Shown: positions 1 through 7,934 of the stretch, in pieces
Layout: every line of letters begins with the position of its first letter
Position numbering within the stretch: the first letter of the stretch is position 1
NCBI RefSeq assembly: GCF_018863395.1
Contig: NZ_JAHKRR010000011.1
Coordinates: 62,001-126,000, forward strand
Source of the DNA: Sinomicrobium weinanense
Lineage (GTDB): Bacteria > Bacteroidota > Bacteroidia > Flavobacteriales > Flavobacteriaceae
Direction: 5' to 3'
DNA: 64,000 nt
Translations under genes and position numbers: made by a program
Notes under the pieces: generated by a model
Database searches by the model: none
What the model saw: only the letters and a program-made list of their open reading frames with translations
What the model was told of the DNA's origin: nothing

Positions 1-2
1 CA

Positions 3-479
3 CTCAGGGAAAATGATTTTGAGCCACTCTATGAAGTAGCAAAAGACCCTTTGATCTGGGCACAGCATCCTTGCCCGGACCGGTACAGGAAAGAGGAGTA
101 TTCCAAATTCTTCACGGATTCATTAAAGTCAAAAGGCGCACTGATCATCATAGACAAATCAAATGATAAAATTATCGGGAGCACAAGGTTCAAACCTGTT
201 AAGAATGTAGAGAATGCCGTTGAAATTGGCTGGTCGTTTTTGTCCAGGAATTATTGGGGCGGGAAGTATAACAGGTCAATAAAGATGTTGATGATGGACT
301 ATGCTTTTGAATTTGTAGATGATATTATATTCTACGTGGGCAAAAACAATATTCGTTCGCAAAAGGCAGTAAAGAAAATTGGCGGATATAAAATAACAGA
401 ACCGCAGTTGAGCTATCTGATAAAAGACAGTACATCAGATTGGACCTATCGGATAAACAAGAAAGCAATTTGTAAGTAA
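3..479 (+). CDS. GNAT family N-acetyltransferase, 5' end outside window
   Basis: The reading frame is open from base 3 and continues upstream of the window, so the gene is partial. The first visible residues (LRENDFEPLYEVAKDPLIWA) match the start region of RimJ/RimL-like acetyltransferases, which move an acetyl group from acetyl-CoA to an amine. The C-terminal part has the family pattern N-I-R-S-Q-K-A-V-K-K-I-G. The acetyl-CoA loop (WGGKYNRS) departs from the usual Q/RxxGxG/A. The substrate cannot be told. It is the first member of the accessory run of single genes and is followed by a degenerate copy of the palindromic repeat. Confidence 0.8.
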   Translation, partial: LRENDFEPLYEVAKDPLIWAQHPCPDRYRKEEYSKFFTDSLKSKGALIIIDKSNDKIIGSTRFKPVKNVENAVEIGWSFLSRNYWGGKYNRSIKMLMMDYAFEFVDDIIFYVGKNNIRSQKAVKKIGGYKITEPQLSYLIKDSTSDWTYRINKKAICK

Positions 480-510
480 AGGGATTTTATGGGACAGACA
501 ACGAAAAATT

Positions 511-537
511 CCCTTGCGTTCGTTTAAGCGTACTACA
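511..537 (+). repeat. Degenerate copy of the 3' palindromic repeat
   Basis: CCCTTGCGTTCGTTTAAGCG followed by TACTAC aligns with the family consensus (CTGGCGCTCGTTTGCAACGA, then GTGCCACC) with several changes. It sits 31 bases after the acetyltransferase stop codon. The dyad is largely lost. Confidence 0.5.
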
Positions 538-568
538 AAACCTCTATTTTAATTTACCAGGAAAAACA

Positions 569-970
569 ATGAAAAAGATAAGCCTCTTTGCGCTCCTGTG
601 CTTTTTTAAACTAAATGCCTTTGCCCAGGAACCTTCCAGTGCCTATATAAAGGTTAAAAACATCATGCAGGAAGAATTAAACTATACCTTAGAACCGGAC
701 CATAAAGAGGTTCAGGTTCAAAGGCAAGATACGACAATCGTAAAACCGAAACCCGTCCGTAATGGAATAGGGCCATGTATGAGCCTCATTTCGGCAAACC
801 CTGCACCACTTGTTGTATTGAATGGCGCACCCATAGCTCCGGAGGAATTGAAGAACTACGAGGCCAAAGATATCGACAGCATAAAGATCTTAAAAAACAA
901 GGTGGCAACGGCTGTTTACGGGGCGAGAGCCAGTAATGGGGTCATATTATTATATTCCGGAACAGAATAG
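569..970 (+). CDS. Secreted stand-alone TonB-plug-like protein
   Basis: A 133-aa protein with a signal peptide (about residues 1-19, ending AFAQ). Residues about 75-130 resemble the end of a TonB-receptor plug domain as found in SusC/RagA proteins: a PLVVLNGAPI segment, then DIDSIKILKNKVATAVYGARASNG. There is no barrel. In Bacteroidota such short plug-like proteins exist on their own or at the C-terminus of signalling and peptidase proteins; their role is not settled. ATG at 569 lies 8 bases after an AGGAAAAA stretch. It stands alone between two repeat copies. The function is unknown to me beyond the fold resemblance. Confidence 0.7.
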   Translation: MKKISLFALLCFFKLNAFAQEPSSAYIKVKNIMQEELNYTLEPDHKEVQVQRQDTTIVKPKPVRNGIGPCMSLISANPAPLVVLNGAPIAPEELKNYEAKDIDSIKILKNKVATAVYGARASNGVILLYSGTE

Positions 971-1075
971 AAGGATGTAAACTGTGGATTTTATATAGCT
1001 TTTCAGGATAAAATCGATAATCCACTTTTTATTATGCTTTTCTTTTCAACCGGGATGGGGACGGCTGCTCCAAAT

Positions 1076-1126
1076 CTGGCGCTCGTTTGCTTCGATAAAC
1101 TCAGCACAGGTGCAACAAGTGCCACC
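1076..1126 (+). repeat. 3' palindromic repeat copy interrupted by 23 bp
   Basis: Reads CTGGCGCTCGTTTGC, then an extra TTCGATAAACTCAGCACAGG plus TGC, then AACAAGTGCCACC. The two outer parts together make one normal repeat copy. The insert resembles the TTCGAYAARCTCAGS words seen at 17231 and 22610. Confidence 0.8.
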
Positions 1127-1163
1127 TTATTCGACCCATTAAAAACAAATAAATACAAACCAT

Positions 1164-2009
1164 ATGAAGACCAGTATAAAACACCTTGCGTTACTGCTTC
1201 TTGCCCTGATCGTGGGAAGTTGCAAGAACACTAAAAAAACAGACCCTTCCGGAACAGAAGAACCGAAAGCTGTTGAAACCGTTGACATTAAGAGAGAAGA
1301 AATCAACTATAAGGCCGATACCACCAACCTCAAGGGTTACGTGGCCTATGATGCAGGAACAGACAAAAAACGCCCGGGCATTCTTATTGTCCACGAGTGG
1401 TGGGGCCATAACGATTTTGTGCGCAAGCGTGCCGATATGCTTGCAAAACTGGGCTACACTGCCCTGGCCTTGGATATGTATGGCCAAGGCAAACAGGCAC
1501 ACCACCCCGAAGATGCAGGCAAGTTTGTACAAAAGGTAATGAGCGATATGGATGTGGCCAGCGGGCGGTTTGAAGCGGCCAACAAGATACTGAAAAACCA
1601 CCCGACTGTCGATTCCACGAAGATAGCTGCGATCGGTTATTGTTTCGGAGGTAGTGTGGTGCTGGTCATGGCCAACATGGGCATGGACCTCGATGCCGTG
1701 GCCGTGTTTCACGGCGGATTGATGCCCCCGCAACCCACAAAGAACATCAAAGGCAGGTTATTGTTGTGTAACGGAGAAGATGACCCTTACATTTCCAAAG
1801 AAACGGTCAGTGCTTTTAAAAAGAAAATGGACAGTGTAGGAGCCGATTATAAATATATTTCCTATCCCGGTGCAGTACATGCCTTTACCAACAAAACAGC
1901 AGATTCTCTCGGTAAAAAATTCGATTTGCCCCTGGCCTATAACAAAAATGCCGACGAACAGTCCTGGCAGGAGCTGCAAACGCTCCTCACCGAAACCTTT
2001 GCCGATTAA
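1164..2009 (+). CDS. Dienelactone hydrolase family lipoprotein
   Basis: A 281-aa alpha/beta hydrolase. A lipobox (LIVGSC, Cys20) predicts an outer- or inner-membrane-anchored lipoprotein. The dienelactone hydrolase triad is visible: Cys160 in GYCFGG, Asp207 in GEDDPYI and His239 in PGAVHAF; Glu78 in HEWWG is also the family residue. Known members hydrolyse lactone or ester bonds; the substrate here is not predictable. It is monocistronic, with a repeat copy beginning only 4 bases after the stop codon. The opposite-strand frames over it are shadows. Confidence 0.9.
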   Translation: MKTSIKHLALLLLALIVGSCKNTKKTDPSGTEEPKAVETVDIKREEINYKADTTNLKGYVAYDAGTDKKRPGILIVHEWWGHNDFVRKRADMLAKLGYTALALDMYGQGKQAHHPEDAGKFVQKVMSDMDVASGRFEAANKILKNHPTVDSTKIAAIGYCFGGSVVLVMANMGMDLDAVAVFHGGLMPPQPTKNIKGRLLLCNGEDDPYISKETVSAFKKKMDSVGADYKYISYPGAVHAFTNKTADSLGKKFDLPLAYNKNADEQSWQELQTLLTETFAD

Positions 2010-2013
2010 ACCC

Positions 2014-2040
2014 CGGAACTCGTTTGCAACGAGTGCCACC
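2014..2040 (+). repeat. 3' palindromic repeat copy
   Basis: GGAACTCGTTTGCAACGAGT followed by GCCACC, containing the intact CTCGTTTGCAACGAG dyad. It starts 4 bases after the hydrolase stop. Confidence 0.85.
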
Positions 2041-2097
2041 AATTAACACTGTAACAAAACCCTGCTCCAAACGTCTTTTACAGAAAAGAAAAGACCC

Positions 2098-3054
2098 ATG
2101 AAAAGAATTTTACTGCTTGTCCTGGCCTTATTACAATCGGTTTTTTTGCCGGCCCAGGACCAAAATTATACGGAATGGTATTTACAATGTGAAGACGTGG
2201 ATATCTTTGTAAAGGAAACGGGCCATGGCAAAGACACGGTAATAGTGGTCCATGGCGGATTTGGCGCCAACCACGATTATATGACAGATGCCATTAAGGG
2301 GCTGGAAAAGGAGTTCCGCTTTGTACTATACGACCAGAGAGGCTCACTAATGTCACCAACAAAGAAAGAAAACCTCACCTTTCAAAAAAACATTGACGAC
2401 CTGCTGGCACTGACAAAAGCCCTGAAGCTGAAAAAAGTCAAACTTTTTTGTCATTCTATGGGCACTTTGGTGGGTATGGAATTTACCGAACAACATCCGG
2501 ACCTGGTATCGCATCTGGTCCTTTCCGGTACAATTCTGCCCAGATCAGACAGCCTGGGAAATGTTTTTTCCGAACGGCACAAGAAACAGGTCGATTTCCT
2601 GGTAAACAGAAAAGAAGTAAAAACCTTGATCGGGCCATTCAAAGCCAAAGGAATAGATAACCTGCGTTCGGTACAGGATATTGATACTTCCGGACTATCC
2701 CACAAAGACCTTACGGAATACTGGCGGATAAATTTTGCAGCCATTAATATCTACGATGTTAGCAAACATCATCTTTTAAAAGGAGGCAGGGCATACTACA
2801 AACAAGCCTCATCGGTAATGACAGAAACAGTGAACTGGAGTTACGATTACCGGGACGTTCTCAATAACAAGGCCAAAACGACCATAATTAACGGCGACCA
2901 CGATTTTTTTGACTTTCAGGGTAGAATATTGAAAACCCTGCTCAAAGGATACAACAGGATTGAGTTAAAGATCATTGCATATGCCGGGCACAATAGCTGG
3001 ATTGACAATCCTTTATTATTTAAAAACAACCTGGCGGCTGCACTGACCAGGTAA
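2098..3054 (+). CDS. Secreted alpha/beta hydrolase, prolyl-aminopeptidase-like
   Basis: A 318-aa protein with signal peptide ending LPAQ (about residue 20). The oxyanion segment VVHGGFGANHDYM, the YDQRGS motif and the nucleophile elbow CHSMGT (Ser120) are those of the proline iminopeptidase/alpha-beta hydrolase superfamily. Likely acid and base are the Asp in NGDHDFFDF and the His in YAGHNSW. Export to the periplasm or beyond is expected. The substrate is uncertain: family members include peptidases and esterases. It is monocistronic, with a repeat copy 5 bases after the stop. Confidence 0.85.
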   Translation: MKRILLLVLALLQSVFLPAQDQNYTEWYLQCEDVDIFVKETGHGKDTVIVVHGGFGANHDYMTDAIKGLEKEFRFVLYDQRGSLMSPTKKENLTFQKNIDDLLALTKALKLKKVKLFCHSMGTLVGMEFTEQHPDLVSHLVLSGTILPRSDSLGNVFSERHKKQVDFLVNRKEVKTLIGPFKAKGIDNLRSVQDIDTSGLSHKDLTEYWRINFAAINIYDVSKHHLLKGGRAYYKQASSVMTETVNWSYDYRDVLNNKAKTTIINGDHDFFDFQGRILKTLLKGYNRIELKIIAYAGHNSWIDNPLLFKNNLAAALTR

Positions 3055-3059
3055 AAAGC

Positions 3060-3106
3060 CTGGCGCTCGTTTGCAACGAGTGTCATCCTTATAGCCCCAT
3101 CACATA
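3060..3106 (+). repeat. 3' palindromic repeat copy with tail
   Basis: CTGGCGCTCGTTTGCAACGA GTGTCATCC followed by the tail TTATAGCCCCATCACATAC. It has an intact dyad and starts 5 bases after the hydrolase stop. The tail AGCCCCATCACA is shared with copies at 11.1, 16.1, 17.0 and 18.8 kb. Confidence 0.85.
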
Positions 3107-3158
3107 CCGTATGGATTAAAGTTTCTCCTGGTTAAATTTCCCTGTCAGGATATAAGAA

Positions 3159-3212
3159 AACTACTTAAAAATCTATAAAATAATGTAATTTGGCATCATT
3201 AAAAATCCATAC
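3159..3212 (+). promoter_or_regulatory. Divergent copy of the shared 5' leader (first part)
   Basis: ACTACTTAAAAATCTATAAA followed by ATAATGTAATTTGGCATCATTAAAAAT aligns with the first part of the leader at 6664 and 17292 (ACTATTTATTT.. to TCATTAAG). It lies just upstream of the barrel gene at 3237 and probably contributes its promoter. Confidence 0.45.
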
Positions 3213-3236
3213 AACAAATCACAAAGACAAAATTAA

Positions 3237-3800
3237 ATGAAGAAAATTTTACTGACCTTAACTTTCTGCGGACTGACTTTTATAGCAAAATCCCAAACTG
3301 TAAGTGTAGAACAATCAACTTTTGGCATTCAGGCCGGGCTTTTGGGCATTTGGGGGCATCACGAAGCAAGATTATCCAACCAGATCGCCCTGAGAAGCGA
3401 ACTCGGGTTTGACAGCGGATTCTGGAGAAACAATTATTACGATGAATTAGGGTTCCTGTTAACCCCGGTCATTACGCTTGAACCGAGATGGTATTATAAC
3501 CTGAACAAAAGAGAAAGCAAATCAAGGCGGACCGACGGGAACAGCGGAAATTTTATATCCATAAAAACAAGCTATCACCCCGATTGGTTTGTAATCTCTA
3601 ACCATGATAATATCAGGATCATCAGCGATATTTCAATAATACCAACCTGGGGCATACGACGGAATATTGGAAACCATTTCACCTATGAAACCGGGATTGG
3701 GTTCGGATATAGCTACATTTTTGCCAGGCAGGCCGGTTATTCCGAAGATGAGGGTGACGCGGCTTTAAATCTGCATTTGAGAGTTGGTTATAGATTTTAA
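3237..3800 (+). CDS. Small outer-membrane beta-barrel protein, unknown
   Basis: A 187-aa protein with a clear signal peptide (MKKILLTLTF..AKSQ). Alternating hydrophobic/polar strands, a repeated W-Y-Y-N / R-S-E-L-G pattern and a C-terminal LRVGYRF ending in Phe suggest an eight-stranded outer-membrane barrel. I do not recognise a named family. It is monocistronic, preceded by a divergent leader copy and followed 17 bases later by a decayed repeat. Confidence 0.75.
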   Translation: MKKILLTLTFCGLTFIAKSQTVSVEQSTFGIQAGLLGIWGHHEARLSNQIALRSELGFDSGFWRNNYYDELGFLLTPVITLEPRWYYNLNKRESKSRRTDGNSGNFISIKTSYHPDWFVISNHDNIRIISDISIIPTWGIRRNIGNHFTYETGIGFGYSYIFARQAGYSEDEGDAALNLHLRVGYRF

Positions 3801-3817
3801 ACATAAAACATTATAAC

Positions 3818-3845
3818 CCTTCGCCTGTTTGCAATAAATACCACC
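3818..3845 (+). repeat. Decayed 3' palindromic repeat
   Basis: CCCTTCGCCTGTTTGCAATA followed by AATACCACC: the spacing and both ends of the repeat are kept but the right arm of the dyad is lost. Confidence 0.5.
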
Positions 3846-3892
3846 TTTTTAAAATATAGCTCTCTCCAAAAACAAATAATTCAAACAAAATT

Positions 3893-4447
3893 ATGAAACA
3901 AAAAATCCTTTTAACTTTTCTTCTGATATTTTCAATGAAATTGTTTGCTCAGAATTCAAAATTCAGCATTGAAGCCAGTTACCCGATTTTAATTAATGAA
4001 AAAGCAAATAACAGGAGTTTTATCGATTTCAATGGTATTATTGACCTTGGAGTTAAATACAATATTACAGAAAATCGAAAAATTAATTTCGATATTGGGT
4101 TAAATACCTCATACTTAAAGTTCAAAGTAGATGACGGAGGAACGAAATTTACTAGAAATCACTATATATTTCAACCAAAGCTGTTTGGGAGAACTAAATT
4201 ATTTTCATACCCAAACATAGACTTTTCTTTAGGACTGGGATATGCTTTCGATTTTGATTCAACCGGAGATAATGCTTTTAAAAGCAAGACATATAACGGA
4301 GTGAACTTAAATGCCGGATTATATTACCCCTGCTTTAAACAAATATTTTTCCATGTGCAATTTGACACGATCTTTTATAACAAGGAACTGGTATATTATA
4401 ATAAAAATCTCAGTATGATTAAAGTAGGTGTCGGTTTAAAGCTGTAA
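3893..4447 (+). CDS. Outer-membrane beta-barrel protein, unknown
   Basis: A 184-aa protein with a signal peptide ending KLFAQ (about residue 20). The body alternates short amphipathic strands (KINFDIGLNTSYLKF, DFSLGLGYAFDFD, HVQFDTIFYN) as in small Bacteroidota porin-like barrels, and the chain ends VGVGLKL. It is strikingly AT-rich compared with the core genes after 18.9 kb. No family name can be given. No good 3' repeat follows; instead the second half of the shared leader begins about 20 bases after the stop. Confidence 0.7.
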   Translation: MKQKILLTFLLIFSMKLFAQNSKFSIEASYPILINEKANNRSFIDFNGIIDLGVKYNITENRKINFDIGLNTSYLKFKVDDGGTKFTRNHYIFQPKLFGRTKLFSYPNIDFSLGLGYAFDFDSTGDNAFKSKTYNGVNLNAGLYYPCFKQIFFHVQFDTIFYNKELVYYNKNLSMIKVGVGLKL

Positions 4448-4469
4448 ACGCTTACAGGTTTTTTACTGA

Positions 4470-4556
4470 AAGTTAGAAGACAAAAAACAAATAAAAATCC
4501 GGTATGGCTCACCACCAGCGAACAATAAGACAAAAGTTCCGTCTATAAACAAGTTA
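4470..4556 (+). promoter_or_regulatory. Second half of the shared 5' leader
   Basis: AGTTAGAAGACAAAAAACAA, then the ACAAAAGTTCCGTCTATAAA CAAGTT block, matches the distal half of the leaders at 6664-6812 and 17292-17451, ending 10 bases before the GrpB start codon. Confidence 0.6.
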
Positions 4557-4566
4557 AATACAATCC

Positions 4567-5163
4567 ATGAAAATCGAGGTCGTAGCATATAATCCGGAGT
4601 GGCCGGTTATATTCAACCACATAAAAAATGATTTAAAAACGATTTTAGGCGAATTGAATCCGAAGATCGAACATGTAGGAAGCACTTCTGTTCCCAATCT
4701 GGCTGCCAAACCAATAATTGATATTGCGGTTGGGATCGACAGTGCTGATGACCTGGACAGAACGGTTGAACCCATGATACAAAATCGTTATATATATTAT
4801 GAAACCTATAATGCTATGATGCCATACAGAAGGTTCTTTGTAGGATTAAAAAATAAAGAGGACCATGTGAAATTTAAAAATGTATACACACAAGATGATC
4901 CTATTCCTCATGAGAGCATTCATCTCAATAAACAGTGTCATGTTCATATTTGGGAATTTAAAAGCCCTGAATGGCATCGGCATATAGCATTCAGGGATTA
5001 TTTACTCGAACACCCCGAAGTCAGAAAACAGTATGAAGCCCTGAAGAAGGCATTGAGCTTAAATAACTGGAAAGACGGAAATGAATATAACGATGGAAAG
5101 AATAGTTTTATAAAAAGAGAAGAAGAAAAAGCTGTTAAATGGTGGCGCGATAAAAAAATATAG
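4567..5163 (+). CDS. GrpB family (UPF0157) protein
   Basis: A 198-aa cytoplasmic protein. It starts V-A-Y-N-P-E-W-P and continues with KIEHVGSTSVPNLAAKPIIDI, the hallmark of the GrpB/UPF0157 family, which has a nucleotidyltransferase-like fold; some relatives are fused to dephospho-CoA kinase. No activity is firmly established for the stand-alone form. Such genes are often carried on mobile cassettes. ATG at 4567 directly follows the leader repeat. Confidence 0.9.
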   Translation: MKIEVVAYNPEWPVIFNHIKNDLKTILGELNPKIEHVGSTSVPNLAAKPIIDIAVGIDSADDLDRTVEPMIQNRYIYYETYNAMMPYRRFFVGLKNKEDHVKFKNVYTQDDPIPHESIHLNKQCHVHIWEFKSPEWHRHIAFRDYLLEHPEVRKQYEALKKALSLNNWKDGNEYNDGKNSFIKREEEKAVKWWRDKKI

Positions 5164-5252
5164 CGAACCAGGCCTGAACAGCATTGAAATGCAGTGTGGC
5201 CAAACCGCTGGCGACGGGTTGAAAAATAAGATGAGAATAATAGGTTAGAGAA

Positions 5253-5987
5253 ATGAAACAGAATAAATACGATAATAATGACTTTTTTAAAAGTTATGGA
5301 GAAATGCCCCGTTCCGTTGAGGGCCTGAATGCCGCCGGAGAATGGTATGTTTTGCGTGAAATGTTGCCCGATTTTAAAGGTAGGAATGTGCTTGACCTTG
5401 GTTGCGGATATGGATGGCACTGCATTTATGCCAAAGCACAAGGTGCTGAAAATGTAACTGGAGTTGACCTGTCTGAAAAAATGATTGCCAGGGCAAAAGA
5501 AAATTCCAAAGGTCTGACAATCGATTATAAGCAATTGGCCATCGAAGATATGGATTTCGAGCCTGAAAAGTTCGATATTGTTATAAGTTCACTTGCTTTT
5601 CATTACATAAAGGACCTGGAAGTCGTTTTTCGTAAGATCAATCGTGTTTTAAAAAAAGGAGGGACCTTTGTATTCTCCATGGAACACCCTGTCTTTACTT
5701 CAAGGGCCGAACAAGATTGGTTTACCGACAAAAACGGAAACCGACTACACTGGCCGATTGATAACTATCAGGATGAAGGTAAAAGACAAGCCCGGTTTCT
5801 CGGACATCAGGTCATTAAATATCATCGGACTTTGGAGACTATTATAAATACCACCATTGCTTCTGATTTTTGTATCCAACAAATATCGGAACCTAAACCA
5901 TCAGACGATTTTTTAAAAAATTATCCCGAAATGAAAGATGAAATGAGAAGGCCGATCTTTATTATAATTGCTGCAATAAAAAAATAA
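5253..5987 (+). CDS. Class I SAM-dependent methyltransferase
   Basis: A 244-aa cytoplasmic protein. Motif I is VLDLGCGYG (residues 46-54), followed by the acidic GVDLSEKM that binds the SAM ribose, then a D-I-V-I-S-S-L-A-F-H-Y-I motif IV and VLKKGGTFVFS post-motif. This is the Methyltransf_11/UbiE-type fold acting on a small molecule; the substrate is unknown. It is monocistronic, with an intact repeat copy 11 bases after the stop. Confidence 0.85.
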   Translation: MKQNKYDNNDFFKSYGEMPRSVEGLNAAGEWYVLREMLPDFKGRNVLDLGCGYGWHCIYAKAQGAENVTGVDLSEKMIARAKENSKGLTIDYKQLAIEDMDFEPEKFDIVISSLAFHYIKDLEVVFRKINRVLKKGGTFVFSMEHPVFTSRAEQDWFTDKNGNRLHWPIDNYQDEGKRQARFLGHQVIKYHRTLETIINTTIASDFCIQQISEPKPSDDFLKNYPEMKDEMRRPIFIIIAAIKK

Positions 5988-5998
5988 TACAACAAGGT

Positions 5999-6027
5999 CT
6001 GGCGCTCGTTTGCAACGAGTGCCACCT
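5999..6027 (+). repeat. 3' palindromic repeat copy
   Basis: CTGGCGCTCGTTTGCAACGA followed by GTGCCACCT: a consensus copy, 11 bases after the methyltransferase stop. Opposite-strand translation of this repeat gives the recurring spurious peptide VALVANER. Confidence 0.9.
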
Positions 6028-6074
6028 CCCTATACATTCGTTGAGCACAGCAACAGGAGAAAAAATCGTGATCA

Positions 6075-6596
6075 TTGAATAACAAACCGATACTGAAAAT
6101 GATGAATAGTGAACTTGCCGAAATTAAAAACATGATTTATGATAAATGCTCACTTCAGATTTCAGATTTTAAAACCGAAACGGAAAGTAAAGAGTACGAA
6201 GCCTGTCAATTTGAACTTAACGGGCTGATTGTTATTTGCAGAAACGCAAAGACAACACCTAAAAAAACAGGGCAATTTGTAACATTTTGGAAACGGAATG
6301 CAAAGGGCCCGATTGAACCATTTCATGAAACAGATCCTATTGACTTCTATGTGGTAAACGTGCAAACTACAAACCAGCAGGGACAATTTGTATTCCCAAA
6401 ATCCGTGCTCATCAAAAAAGGAATAATTTCAACCGACAAAAAGGAAGGAAAAAGGGCCTTTAGAGTTTATCCCTCCTGGGACGTTACAAATAACAAACAA
6501 GCAGAACAAGCTCAAAAATGGCAACTCAACTATTTTTATGAGATCAACAACGCAACAGACTTGAAACGAGTTATAGAATTATACAAAAACAAATAA
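6075..6596 (+). CDS. MepB family protein
   Basis: A cytoplasmic protein of up to 173 aa matching MepB (KIYDKCSLQISDF.. YEACQFELNG.. NAKTTPKKTGQFVTFWKR.. FPKSVLIKKGIIS). In Staphylococcus aureus mepB lies with the MepR/MepA efflux genes, but its own function is unknown. Two in-frame ATGs at 6099 and 6102 (MMNSEL) fit the usual family length better than 6075. There are no efflux genes nearby here. Two successive repeat fragments follow the stop. Confidence 0.85.
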   Translation: MNNKPILKMMNSELAEIKNMIYDKCSLQISDFKTETESKEYEACQFELNGLIVICRNAKTTPKKTGQFVTFWKRNAKGPIEPFHETDPIDFYVVNVQTTNQQGQFVFPKSVLIKKGIISTDKKEGKRAFRVYPSWDVTNNKQAEQAQKWQLNYFYEINNATDLKRVIELYKNK

Positions 6597-6598
6597 GA

Positions 6599-6652
6599 TT
6601 ACAACGAGTCTACCACCCTTACACCTGGCGCTCGTTTACAACGAGTGCCACC
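6599..6652 (+). repeat. Partial plus full 3' palindromic repeat in tandem
   Basis: A right half only (TTACAACGAGTCTACCACC) is followed 5 bases later by a full copy (CTGGCGCTCGTTTACAACGA then GTGCCACC, 6625-6652). The tandem could record two insertion or recombination events at one junction. Confidence 0.8.
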
Positions 6653-6663
6653 TTATAGCCTTA

Positions 6664-6812
6664 ACTATTTATTTGAAAATTAATGAAATGGTGGTAAATT
6701 GTTGTCATTAAGATAGTGGGAGTTAAAAAAGCGGAAAAAGGCTAAAAACTTCTGTATAACCATCCGAATTGGAGGTGTAAAAGGATAAAAGTTCTGTATA
6801 TAAACAAGTTGG
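6664..6812 (+). promoter_or_regulatory. Shared 5' leader, full copy
   Basis: About 150 bases, starting ACTATTTATTTGAAAATTAA, passing TTGTTGTCATTAAG and GTATAACCATCC, and ending TATATAAACAAGTTGG. It is very similar to 17292-17451, and in parts to 3159, 4470 and 8897. It ends 21 bases before the dioxygenase-like gene. A promoter or recombination arm is inferred; the exact boxes are not clear. Confidence 0.6.
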
Positions 6813-6833
6813 CGGTAATTTAAAAAAGGAACA

Positions 6834-7463
6834 ATGATACGGACATTAACATTTATACTTTTAACAGTTTTATTGTCTTCCTGCGCAAATTCCCAAAGTC
6901 AGGACACTCAAAGACTTGTAGGTGGGCCCTGTGAAGGCTGTGAAGCCATTTTTGAATATGGAGACAGAGAGTTAACCGCTGTGGACACTTTACCCGACTT
7001 CAATACTAAAGGACTTAGAATAAAAGTGTCGGGAACAATTTATCAAAGCGATGGAAAGACACCGGCCAAAGATGTAATACTCTACATCTATCATACGGAC
7101 CAGAACGGAATATATGCCACAAAAGGAAACGAGACCGGATGGGCAAAACGACACGGTTATATAAGAGGCTGGGTGAAAACAGGCATTAATGGACAGTATA
7201 CTTTTTATACACTAAAACCCGGGGTTTACCCCGACAGGTCCGCCCCGGCCCATATACACCCCACAATTCTGGAACCTGATGGAAAATACTACTGGCTCGG
7301 AAGCTATCATTTTGAAGGAGATACTTTACTGACGGATAAAGAAATTAATCCCGATGCTCCCAGGGGAGGAAGTTCAGGACTTTTGACCTTGACGAAAGAG
7401 GGAGACATTTGGGTAGGAACAAGGGATATAATTTTAGGTAAGAACATTTCAGATTATAAATAA
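6834..7463 (+). CDS. Intradiol ring-cleavage dioxygenase-like lipoprotein
   Basis: A 209-aa lipoprotein (lipobox LLSSC, Cys17). The body resembles the catalytic domain of protocatechuate/catechol intradiol dioxygenases: the early strand segment VSGTIYQSDGKTPAKDVILYIYHTDQNGIY, and a possible Fe(III) ligand set of Tyr residues plus the two His in SAPAHIHPTI. Secreted members are common in Bacteroidota and their substrates are mostly unknown. It is probably membrane-anchored on the outside of the inner or outer membrane. It is preceded by the shared leader. Confidence 0.8.
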   Translation: MIRTLTFILLTVLLSSCANSQSQDTQRLVGGPCEGCEAIFEYGDRELTAVDTLPDFNTKGLRIKVSGTIYQSDGKTPAKDVILYIYHTDQNGIYATKGNETGWAKRHGYIRGWVKTGINGQYTFYTLKPGVYPDRSAPAHIHPTILEPDGKYYWLGSYHFEGDTLLTDKEINPDAPRGGSSGLLTLTKEGDIWVGTRDIILGKNISDYK

Positions 7464-7509
7464 AGTATTTACCGTACTATCACAAAAAATCAACACAAAA
7501 ATACAAGGC

Positions 7510-7875
7510 ATGAAGAACACCGACACACACAACCAGCGTATTGCAAAAATGACCTTTGCCTCGATCTATCCCATGTATATTGCAAAGGTGGAGAAGAAGG
7601 GCAGAACAAAAGAGGAATTGAATCAGGTCATAACGTGGTTAACAGGCTTCAATGACAAAAAAATACAGGAGCTGATAAACGATAATGTAACTTTCGAAAC
7701 CTTCTTCCAGGAGGCTTCCCTAAATCCCAATGTTCGCCTCATAACCGGAGTCATCTGCGGATATCGTGTAGAGGACATCGAGAACCCTTTGACACAGAAG
7801 GTCCGGTATTTGGATAAATTGGTAGATGAGTTGGCCAGGGGCAGAAAGCTGGAAAAGATATTACGCAGCACATAG
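7510..7875 (+). CDS. DUF2200 family protein
   Basis: A 121-aa cytoplasmic protein matching DUF2200 along its full length (RIAKMTFASIYPMYIAKVEKKGRTKEEL.. WLTGF.. FFQEA.. ITGVICGYRVEDIENPL.. LDKLVDEL). The family is widespread, often as a single gene in variable regions; no function is established. Spacing to the preceding gene (46 bp) and to arr (59 bp) would permit cotranscription of the three. Confidence 0.9.
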   Translation: MKNTDTHNQRIAKMTFASIYPMYIAKVEKKGRTKEELNQVITWLTGFNDKKIQELINDNVTFETFFQEASLNPNVRLITGVICGYRVEDIENPLTQKVRYLDKLVDELARGRKLEKILRST

Positions 7876-7934
7876 GATATAGGGAAGACGTACCCCAACA
7901 CCCAGGAAAAGACAACCAAAACAATACAACAACC

